The translations under genes were made by a program, and so were the position numbers. Positions 47,924-57,751 of a DNA stretch of 64,000 nt are shown in pieces. This DNA is from Tribonema minus (Eukaryota > Sar > Xanthophyceae > Tribonematales > Tribonemataceae): contig JAFCMP010000009.1 in NCBI GenBank assembly GCA_017506865.1, positions 481,442 through 545,441 on the forward strand. The letters run 5' to 3'. Position 1 is the stretch's first letter. The number at the start of each line of letters is the position of its first letter. The notes under the pieces are model-generated. The model saw only the letters and a program-made list of their open reading frames with translations. It ran no database searches and was not told where the DNA came from.

Positions 47924-50900
47924 ATGGAGCGGCCTACAGATGCAGAAAGGACGTTTGAGTTCTTGGAGCCTAAGTGCGCCAGCAAGCCTAGCGATGAGCA
48001 TGTCCGGAGCTACCAGGAGGCAAATGGCGACAGCATCGTCAAAATTTGCCATCAGCATTACGAGTCTGTAGCACTATGGTCCGATGCAGCAGCGACCATA
48101 CGGCGCGAGCTGGTCGGCAGGCTTTCTCCCTTCATGAGCCCTTACGGCCAGATGCCCCTCGTCTACGCCGACTGGACAGCGACTGGCAGATCCCTGGCGT
48201 CCATCGAGAGCTACATCGCCAACGAGGTCATGCCAATGTATGGCAATACCCACACCACCACAAGCATTACAGGCAGTCAAAGCACCTGCTTCCAGCACGA
48301 GGTAAAGAGTCCTCCTGCTGCAGTGCACTGAATGTGTTCGACGGAGGCTGTTTTGCTTGCACTGCAGCAGCAGCACCTGCAGCAGCAATGAGCAATTCGG
48401 TGATTCAGCTGCTCCTTATTGTTGTCTTGCTACGAATGCAGGCCAGGCAGCTGGTGGCGGAGTATGTGAATGCCAAAATCACCGGACGAGCGTCGGAGGA
48501 CTGCGTACTGTTCACAGGAAATGGCGCCACTGCCGCCGTCGCAAAGCTGGTGCAGGTAGGTGAAACAATTTGTCACCTCCGCATACCTCTCGAAATGCCA
48601 ACGACTGGTCCATCAAGTTTAGGCCCCTACAAGAGCAAAGTCGTCATTCCCTGGCCGCTGCAGCACTGTCAACACCAAGCAACACTCATTGCGCACAAAC
48701 AATGCCAGCGTTTGGTGGCGATGGCCCGTCAGTTACCCCAACCTGCAGTCTGCCTGCCAAATCAATCGCCAACACCAGCGCTGCGCCCCCCCCCCCCCCG
48801 GAACCCCCCACTTCCCCTCACCAATCCCATCCCCCGCCGCAGGCGCTCGGCCTCTGCCAGCAGCTGCCCCCGGGGACCCCCCGCAACCAGCGCCCCGTGG
48901 TTTTCGTGGGCCCCTGGGAGCACCACTCCAACCTCCTGCCGTGGCGCGAGAGCTGCGCGGAGGTGGTGATGCTCCGCGACACGGCGTGGTCGCGCCGCGG
49001 CGAAGGCGAGGGAGAGGGAGCGGGTGTTGACATGGAGCATTTGGAGAGGGTGCTGGTGGAGTACGCGGGGCGGCCGCTGGCGGTGGGCGCGTTCAGCGCG
49101 GCGAGCAATGTCACGGGGGTCACGTGCGATACGGACGCCATTTCAGGTACTTCAAAAGAAGAACTTGAAGTATGAATGCGGTTGCGGTACGCGGGGCGGC
49201 CGCTGGCGGTGGGCGCGTTCAGCGCCGCGAGCAACGTCATGGGGGTCACGTGCGACACGGATGCCATTTCAGGTAGGTACTTCACAAAAAGTACTTGAAG
49301 TATGTTCGTTTTTGGTCTGAGGTGCACATCACGTACGCTTTGAGTACACATTTGGCGTTCAGCGCAACGTCACGGGGGTCACGTGCGACACGGACGCCCT
49401 TTCAGGTATGCCATGTTGAAGCATCGCAGTGCAACTTGGGTACACTATGGGTACACTGCGTGTTCAGCGCCGCGAGCAACGTGCAGGTATGCCATGTTGA
49501 AGCACTGCAGTGCAACTTGGGTACACTATGGGTACACTGCGTGTTCAGCGCGGCGAGCAACGTGACGGGGGTCACGTGCGACACGGATGCCATTTCAGGT
49601 ATGCAGTACGCTTTCAGTATGCGGAGGTGTGCAGTACGTACGCTTTCAATATGCACCGCATGTACGCTGTAGGTACACTTCGAGTTCAGCGCCGCGAGCA
49701 ACGTGATGGGCGTCACGTGCGACATGGATGCCAATTCAGGTGTGTACGAGTTCAGCTCATGTTGCACATGGGTACAATTTGGGTTCAGCGCGGCGAGCGA
49801 CGCGACGGGAGTCACGTGCGACACGGATGCCATTCAGGTACGCTGTCAGTACACGGTGCACCTCGAATGCATTTGGGTACACTTCAAGTTCAACGCAACG
49901 TGGCGGGGGTCACGCAACACGGACGCCATGTCAGATGCGAGTTTGGTTCACCCCGGGTACACTTTGGGTACACTTAAGGTTCAGTGCTGCCGGCGAGCCA
50001 TGTGACGGGGGTTATGTGCGACATGGACGCTGTTTCAGGTACAATACAGCAACATGCCCTCCAGACAGTTGATATGAGTATTACAAAAGCGATATTTTAA
50101 CGGGCACAATGCTGACGATTTGGCGGGATGAGGTGACGTGTGACCTGGATGGTGTATTTTGAAGTATCAGGTATCTGCTACTTTGAAGTACAAGATCCTT
50201 AGACCAGCACGCACATCAACTTCAACATCCGTGCAGCTGCGAGTGTCTAAGCATGAGGAATAGGCATGCATATCTGAATCTACCGACAATCCAGAAAGCA
50301 TCACTTTGCCGCATTATCAGCACTGGTGTTTGCGGCGCAATTCAGGCGACCAAGGCATGTGCATTGCAGTGCAGATAGAGGGCACTGTCGGTGGTGCCAC
50401 TATTGCTTCAACACAGGGGCAGAGGCTTTGGCTGGCTAGCGCTGCCAGTGCCGCTACCAGATTGGGCCTCGTGTGTTTCAGTACAGTTGCTGGGGGTCTT
50501 TCTGACGCTGACCGGACCCACATGTCACAAAATAATGACCAGCAAAAGGCTTGCCGTGCACACATGCAGTGCACTCACGCTTCTTAAAGGTAGGATGAGG
50601 GTGGCGTGGAACTTGGCGACTGCTGCAGCATAGTAACTTCTTTTTAATGTTCGTCATCAATGTCGCTCATCATTTCCGGGCTGATCTTCACCTTCAAGTT
50701 GAGCACTGGATGTTACGCCAGCGACTTAGAAGCACGTTTTGGTCTCAGCACTGCTGAGCCCGGCCAAGGGCCGGCATGCTGTCAACTTGAGCGGCACTCA
50801 GTACCTACTTTTGCGGTGGCAGTCCGTGCATGCCACAAGTACATACTTATTACCATATGTCCACACCGAGTTGCAAGTGCCGAACACTGGGTCCCTGTCC

Positions 50901-53900
50901 TCAGCACTCAGCTGCAAAGCGGTGAGCACTGCTGCATCTGTGTCCTCGGCGCTCAACAGTCAATTACTGAGCTCTGCCGCTGCATCGCTGTCCTCAGCGC
51001 TCAACTCTACAAAAGACTGAACGCTGCTGCTGTGTTTTTTGTTGTCAACGCTCAGCTGTAAGCTCTGAGCACTGCTGCATCATCAGCGCCTAACTCTAAG
51101 CACTGTGCCCCCCACTACTCTGCCCCCAGCGCTGCTGCACCGGCACGGCGCTGGCGTGCTGGGAATGTGCCACCGCCGCGCTGCACATGAGACAAAGCAC
51201 CGAGCACCGCTAAACCATCAGCTCTAAGCCATAACCACTGAGCACCAAGCATAAATCATCAGCTCGAAGCCATAAGCACTGAGCACCAAGCACTGATCAC
51301 CAAAGCACTGCCCCTGTGTATCTCTTCTCAGCGCTGCTCCATCGGCACGGCGCCCTGGCGTGCTGGGACTGCGCCACCGCCGCGCCGCACATGCGTGTCA
51401 ACATGAACCCCGTGGTGGTGGGCGCGGACCAGTCTCTGGTCTACAAGGTGTGTGCAGTAGCCCTAGTTGAATTTTAAGTCTAACCCTAGTTCAACCCCAA
51501 CCCTAGTTTAAACCTAAACTCAAATCCTAAACCCTAAACCTAGCCCTGTGGTAGTGGGCGCGGACCAGTCTCTGGTCTACAAGGTGTGTGCAATAACCCC
51601 AGTTAATAATTAAATGTAGGCTACCCCTAGCGTTAGCCTGAAGTGACGCTGTCATGGTGAACGCCGACCAGTCTCTGCTCTACAAGGTGTGTGCGGCAGC
51701 CCTAATTACAATTTCAACATTAACCCTAGTTTAACTCTAAACCTAGTTGAACCCTAAACCTAACCCTGTGGTGGCGGAATCGGACCAGTCTCTGGTATAC
51801 AAGGTCCGTGCAGTAACCTGTTGACATTGCTGGTTTTAAACCCTGGTTCAACCGCGAGCGTGATGTATGGTGGTGGTCGGAGCAGTGACCCTGACCCTGG
51901 TTGAAATTCTGTACCTGGCCATAGCGTCATGAACCCTTGATCACTGACCTCAACCCTACAAAGTGCAATAACCATTTTACCCCCCTGAGCACTAAATCCT
52001 TATCATATCGTCTGCTCGTAAAGCTAGTGGTCGCCAGCGCTGATCAATTTCTGGCCCAAACGGAACCCTAACTCCAAATTGCGTCTGTGTATCCACACCA
52101 GCCTCTGGTCTACGAGGTGTTTGCTGGTTAATCAACCTCAACCCTAGCCGCATTTTGATTTCAAACCTCATTATGTGTTGCCACGCAAACACACAAATGA
52201 AGTTCTCAATCCCCGCCCCCCCCCCCCACACATCGCAGGACGCCATCTTCATGTCTGGCCACAAGTTTGTGGGCGGGCCGGGGACCCCGGGCGTGCCGGC
52301 GGTCTACTTTTAAACCCAAACCTTTTTCTCTGTCGACATGCAAACATACAGATGAAGTCCTCAACCCCCCCCGCCCCCCTTCAACACATCACAGGACGCC
52401 ATCTTCATGTCTGGCCACAAGTTTGTGGGCGGGCCGGGGACCCCCGGCGTTCTGGTGGTGAAGCGCAGGCTACTCGCCAACGCGGTGCCGACGGTGCCAG
52501 GGGGCGGCTCTGTGTTCTTCGTCACGCCTACGGACCATCGGTTCCTGCGCAACAGAGAGGTGATTTGATCCATATGAAGACGCAAGAAATGCTTTTGATG
52601 TCCGTTTTCATCTTGTTGCGATTTTATTTACGGTGCCGGGCGGCGGCTCCGTGTTCTTCGTCACGACGACGGACCATAGCTTGCTGCGCAACAGAGAGGT
52701 ACGGCGGAGCCCTGGTGCATGCTGAGCGTTGAGCAGGCGACTGAGCACTTAGCTCAAGCGGAGTGTCACTTGTTGTCACGTGTGCCAATTGTCCTGTGCC
52801 GTACTTGAAGTGCTCGGCGGTGGCTCCGTCTTCTTCGTCAAGCCTACGGACGACCGTCTTCTGCGCAACGGAGAGTACGGCGGAGATGTGGGGTGTGCTG
52901 AGCGTTGAGGAGGCGACTGAGCACTGACCTTAGTGGAGCGTCACTTGTGACACTTGTACTGTGTCGTAATTGAAGAAGGCGATGAGGCGGACGCTCTGAA
53001 AGGGGCGATGTCCCCGCGCAGGTGACGTAGGTGAAGTGCCATAGTTGAAGTAGCATGGCCTGTGGTCGCGAGCAGGCATTCGCGCAAGTAGCCACAGTTG
53101 CAAGTCGTCTGCTTGCTGTCACACCTTGCACTTCAGGTCTGATGTCTGTCTCCCAGCCATGGTATTGACGAGACCATGCTCACGTGCAGGAGCTAGAGCA
53201 ATCACAGTGCATGCGGCTTACGTACTTGGAAGCACGACATTCTTCCCGGTCGGCGCCGTTTCTGCATCCTACAGTACAATTTCATACTAAACATGTTGCT
53301 TCAGCCATGATTTTGACAGGACTGTGTATGTGCACTCTCCGCGCCGTTCTTCGCTGGAACAGGAGAGAGAGGAGGCGGGCTCCCCGGATTTGCTGGGCGT
53401 AGTGCGGCTGGGCCTCGCCATGAGGCTGCAGCAGCAGCTGTGCGCGCTGCGCATCGAGGTGCGTGGTCATGGCCTAAACCTAACCCTATTTCAACACTCA
53501 GGTTCAGCCAACCGATTCAAGGGAACCGCTTGCTGCCATGGCTGAGCAACACGCACCATTGACACATTCCTCAGCAGGAGGTACCTGCTCATTGTTCCGT
53601 CTGCAATGCCGCAATTTTCAGCAGCAGGTCGACTTTGTGCTTGCATATACCGTGTGGCAATGCTCATTTTTGCCCAGCTCATCTCCAGAAATCCTTGTGC
53701 ACCTCACCGGCTGTGCGCTCTCCTTACCCCCTCTGCCGGCTAGCTCTCCATCATATGCGTGCGTTGGGTTCAGCGCCGTGGACGTGCTTGTACGATCCCC
53801 TGATCAAACCATCACCGCGACTTGACGCACTGCTGCTGCACCATTCGCTTCACTCGGTGTGTATCAGCGTGGTGTGTTGACGTTCGTTTCTCGCTGCGTC

Positions 53901-56900
53901 GGGTGCAGAATACAGCGGCAGAACTAGTGCGCGTATCATGCTGCGCCATTCTCATTCAACCTCACTCGCTGCTGCCTGCGTGTTCTATCGGGCCAGGCAC
54001 GGCAAGCCTCAACCCCACTTCACGTTCAGCTTTCTCCACATGTGACACTCCCGATCCCCTGGACCTCATGCGCCGCTGACCGCGTTTTGTCAGGCCAGGC
54101 GCAGCGACCACAGCACCCGCTTGAACTTCATCACTAATTTCCCGAACGACGCTCCCAATCGCTGCCACGTAGGACGCCGAGGCAGCGCTCTGCAGGCGCG
54201 CCCTCGACAGCCTGCGCGCCAACCCCAACATAGTCGTGCTCGGCGAAGACGCCGCCGCTGCCGCTGCCGCCTCCGCCCGCTGCTGCCGCTGCCGCCGCCG
54301 CTGCCACCGACGCGCCGCAGCCCCCGCGCCGCGCAGCGACCGGCGGCAGGCTCCCAATCCTGTCGTTCCTGATACGCTGCGGCAGCGGCGGCAGCGGCGG
54401 CGCGCAGCAGCAGCAGCAGCGGCGCGGCGCGCGGCCGCTGTTCCTGCACTACAACTTTGTGTGCGCGCTGCTCAACGACCTGTTTGGGGTGCAGGCGCGG
54501 GGGGGGTGCGCGTGCGCGGGCCCTTACGCGCAGCGCCTTCTGGGCCTGAGCGCTTCCGCCGTGCGCGCGCTGGAGACGCAGCTGCTGCTGAAACACGTGA
54601 GTGTGGCTGCCGCGTGCGCATGCGTGCCCACCTCTTGCAGCCTTCATGGACAGGCTAGTGAATGAGTACAGAATATACTACGCACAGTGCCTTCTGGGCC
54701 TGAGCGCTGCCGCCGTGCGCGCGATAAAGACGCAGCTGCTGCTGAAACACGTGAGTCCGGGGCACGGATGCCGCATTATCACTGGCCTAAGGGTAGGGGT
54801 TAGTGTTGAAGGTAGGCGCTGTGCGCGCACTGGAGACGCAGCTGCTGCTCAAGCACGTGAGTGCAGGGGGGCCGTGTTGTCGCTGGCCTGAGGGTTTGGG
54901 GTTAGGTCTAGGGTTAGGGCACTGCCACAGGCCGTGTTGGTGATGCAGCAGCTGGCCAGGCACGCGAGTGCACGCGCGGCCGTTCGAGGCACAGGGACTG
55001 CGTTCCTGTCAGCTGAGTGCTGGAGTACGGTTTGAGTTGCGGATGAAAAATCGCCAAAATCATCCGCTACACACGTTCCTGTGTGAATGCACTTGTTGAC
55101 TCGTGTGCCCCCCCCCCCCTGCCCCTCTCCCCCCCTCTCCCCCCACCTCCCCATTCCTTGCCCAGGAGCTCCTGCGGCCCGGTTTCACGCGCCTCAGCCT
55201 CGCCTTCTTCAACTCCGAGGCGGAAGTGGACCACATACTGAGCGCTGTGCACTTTGTTGCAGACAAGGGCGCGCTCTTCCTGCCGCAGTACCGCATGAAC
55301 CACCGCACGGGGGAGTGGAAGCACGTGACGCGCGCCAACAGGTTCCCCGAGCGCAGGTATGTGTAAAAAAATAGGGGCACGCGAGTAATGTACTTCAGTG
55401 TTGAAGTATGCACGGCGCTCACAGGCGGTGGTGCGGGGCACGGTCGCTCGTGTGCGAGGGCGCATTACTATTTCAATACAGAAACGGTCTGGTTGTTGAA
55501 TAAATAAGAATGGCAGGTAGCATTGGATAATACAGGGAAGAAATGCTGGAACTGTGTCAATTGCTGTCTGCCACTACCTTTACTCTGCGATTACGTCAGT
55601 GCGATGCACCAACGTTGGCCCTCAGCAGGTCACGCCGACGCAGCCAAACGGCCGCAACTGCCGCGACTAAGCGGCAGTTGACACTCGGTTGCACAACTTC
55701 ATGCTCAATTACATGCTCCGCGACGCTGCTGTTGATTTTTGCTGCAGGTGGCTGGGCAACTTCAACTTTCTGGCTGCTGCGTCACTGCGCAACGGCGCGA
55801 CTTCGCACCCGACCATGGCAGCCCCTGCAGGAGGCTGCACGATGAATGACGCTGCTGAGAGGGAGCTGCTGCAAGGCGTGCAGGTACGCCAAGCGTGCGT
55901 GCATCAACTTCAAATTGCAGTTATCAGCTGCCAACAGCCTGCCATCGACGTCTGTAACTATATTGTATATACGGATTTCACTGGCGTATATACACCTAGA
56001 GCTTGACGATCTTTTGATTCGTTTCCACGTTCATACAAAAATTACGCCGAATGCGTACATCTACCCATATATGAAATCTCATTATACGGGTTTTGCTGAC
56101 CATAGGCACAGTTGAGCTTGATGTTATGCTGCTCACCACTGCATCGGTGCCACGCTGCACCTTCCCCCCCCCCTTTCACCGCAGTCCGCTGTGATGGCGG
56201 AGGCTCAGCTGCTGGAGCGCGCAGCCGATGTCAATGGAACCGCTAACCTTGACCCTGATCTTGATCCTAACAGGAAGCTTAGCGGACCGCAGCATCAATA
56301 ACCTCCACTAAATCGGATTCAGCGAGTCATTCCGATTGATGCGCCACAAGCACGCGTGCCCACCAGACTTGAAGTTCGTGTCAGCTGAAGTTGACAGTGT
56401 GCTGCTCACCGCCGCGCCCGCCCTCACCCTAACCACTGTTGCACCGCAGTCCGCTGCAATGGCGAAGGCTCAGCTGCTGGAGCGCGCAGCTGATATCAAT
56501 GGCAGCGCTCAGCGACCAGCAATCGCCGGCGCCGTTGCCACCGCCGGCCTCGCCAACCACGACAGCCTTCTCACAGCGGAGGGCGAGGCACTCAGGTATG
56601 GGTGCATGGGTATGTGTGTAGGGTAGGCAGGTATCTTGCGATCAAGTTAGGTATGGGTATGTGTATGGGTATGTGTGTAGGGTAGTTGGGTATCTTGTGA
56701 ACAAGTTGGGTAATGTGTAGTATGGTATGTGTGTAGGGTAGGTAGATATCGTGTGATCATGTTAGCTATGGGTAGGTCCGTTATGTGTGTAGGGTAGGTG
56801 GGTATATTGTAAACAATTCAGGCATGGGTAGATGTGGGTTATGTGTGTAGGGTAGGTAGGTATCTTGTGATCAAACACCACAGCGTGTGCGCGCGTGAGA

Positions 56901-57304
56901 GCGCAGCGTCAACAGCGGCATCCCCAGCGGCATCGCTTGCGTCACCTAGGGGGTGCACACCCGCTGCAGTGAGGCCTTTGATGTCTGTCAGGTGGTGCCG
57001 CGTTCCGAACGGCGACCGCATTCGGCGCACAGCGCGCACCTAGGTTTAGGGCTAGGGTCACATGTCTCACGCTCTGCCACGCCTCTCGCAAGCACCGCGA
57101 TAAGCTCTGCCACGGCGCCCATTCTGCTGCTTCATGATCATCAACTTCTGCACACTTTGCTGACACTTGCCACTGTGTTGCTTCGCCAGGTGGTTTGCGT
57201 ACCCCTGGGAAAGGCTTGGTGGCGGCAGCGGCGGCGACGCCGCGGGCGTTGACACCGTGGAGGCAGTTGTAGATCCATCGCGGTACTTCTACACGTCCTC
57301 TCAG
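47924..57304 (+). CDS. Class V aminotransferase / cysteine desulfurase-like module (5' part of probable fusion)
   Basis: Exons: 47924-48301, 48442-48555, 48843-49146, 51332-51447, 52395-52559, 53363-53458, 54173-54596, 55166-55356, 55748-55883, 56450-56595, 57190-57304. This is a fold-type I PLP enzyme of class V. Markers are YADWTATGRSLASIE, YGNTHTTTSITG, FTGNGATAAV, GPWEHHSNLLPWRE, SAASNVTG, GALACWDCATAAPH and SGHKFVGGPGTPG, whose Lys (about residue 313) should bind PLP. Class V members include NifS/IscS-type cysteine desulfurases, which release sulfur from cysteine; activity here is inferred. Exon 7 (54173-54596) changes frame in a GCC-rich stretch near 54240-54300, between ANPNIVVLG and RLPILSFLI: sequence error or real damage. 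The last exon ends at a weak donor (gtgcag) that splices in phase 0 into the PP-loop module; without splicing the frame stops at 57424. The ATG at 47828 is an alternative start. Confidence 0.87.
49147..50045 (+). repeat. Eight copies of the exon 3 end plus donor
   Basis: After the real exon end at 49146, copies ending in ATGCCATTTCAGGTA or a variant follow at about 49187-49271, 49356-49406, 49461-49486 (partial), 49543-49599, 49683-49740, 49784-49837, 49888-49934 and 49980-50039. The shared core is GCGAGCAACGT..CGGG, then GTCACGTGCGACACGGA. The first copy is the longest (about 85 bp) and still in frame. Links contain ACTTCAA..TTGAAGT or GGGTACACTT. Confidence 0.93.
51128..51195 (+). repeat. 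Acceptor-side copy of exon 4
   Basis: CAGCGCTGCTGCACCGGCAC followed by GGCGCTGGCGTGCTGGGA copies the real acceptor and exon start at 51330-51370. The run before it (50930-51300) is rich in CTCAGCGCT/AGCACT variants. Confidence 0.85.
51541..52125 (+). repeat. Four copies of the exon 4 end plus donor
   Basis: GCGGACCAGTCTCTGGTCTA followed by CAAGGTGTGTGC recurs at about 51541-51590, 51640-51690, 51765-51810 and, decayed, 52097-52120. The originals are at 51421-51456. CCCTAA-like strings separate them. Confidence 0.9.
52228..52310 (+). repeat. Acceptor-side copy of exon 5 (PLP-lysine exon)
   Basis: After CACATCGCAG this segment copies 52395-52455 almost exactly, including the codons for SGHKFVGGPGTPGV, then diverges and reaches a stop (TAA at 52312). 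Confidence 0.92.
52633..52880 (+). repeat. Two copies of the exon 5 end plus donor
   Basis: Copies of the sequence encoding PGGGSVFFVTPTDHRFLRNRE lie at about 52633-52697 and 52810-52876. The first keeps GTTCTTCGTCACGACGACGG and CGCAACAGAGAGGTA; the second has lost part of the donor. Confidence 0.87.
54688..54980 (+). repeat. Three copies of the exon 7 end plus donor
   Basis: Copies near 54688-54756, 54812-54862 and 54930-54980 repeat the end of exon 7 (GCTGCTGCTGAAACACGTGA at 54581). Divergence increases along the row. TTAGGG-like strings lie between them, including about 54895-54920. Confidence 0.88.
55993..56025 (+). repeat. Fragment of the dispersed 80-bp repeat
   Basis: CACCTAGAGCTTGACGATCT followed by TTTGATTCGTTTCCACG matches the 3' third of the copies at 28321 and 38790. 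Confidence 0.75.
56183..56245 (+). repeat. Acceptor-side copy of exon 10
   Basis: CCGCAGTCCGCTGTGATGGC followed by GGAGGCTCAGCTGCTGGAG copies the real acceptor and exon start at 56443-56500. Confidence 0.9.
56596..56875 (+). repeat. Minisatellite, about five units of 50-60 bp
   Basis: Units share GTATGTGTGTAGGGTAGGTA, then GGTATCTTGTGATCAAGTT or a variant. The array begins at the donor of exon 10 (gtatggg), so it may have grown from the donor-proximal intron sequence. Confidence 0.85.
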
Positions 57305-57751
57305 GTGCAGCCCGGATCATTGGTGCACCGTCAGCTACCATGTGTACTGCGCACATTGATGAGCGCGGTCCAGCGTTATTCACACAGTACAGTGAGTCTT
57401 GATCTACGATACTCGGAAGTGTGATACTTGAAGTGATCTTCTTCGGTGAGGCGCTTGTGTGCCATGGTGCATGCATTTTGCACTGGTGGCGCCCTCTCTC
57501 GCTTGACGCTGCTGCTCGTCTCGACTCGATGCGCCATTGGTGACGCATTCGGCCGCGAAGCAAACTTGCCAGCCTGCGTGTGTTGTCAGTAGCCTCTCGC
57601 CATTGCACTCACTACAGAACTTCACATGGGCCTACATGGTGACTCGCAGCAGGATGTGACCACACCGTACAAAATCAAACAGACGCGTATGTTCTGTGCA
57701 TACATTTTCCTATACCCCCGCCCCCCCCCCCCTCTCACCCCATGTCCGCAG

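Noticed and set aside
49187-49271. In-frame exon copy as an alternative exon of the aminotransferase
   Set aside because: It has a donor but no clear acceptor, and using it would duplicate a conserved segment (AGRPLAVGAFSAASNV) that family members have once. Kept as a decayed copy.
54090-54647. Long Arg/Ala-rich minus-strand frame opposite aminotransferase exon 7
   Set aside because: Shadow of a GC-rich exon; the composition is that of complementary GCC/GCG codons.
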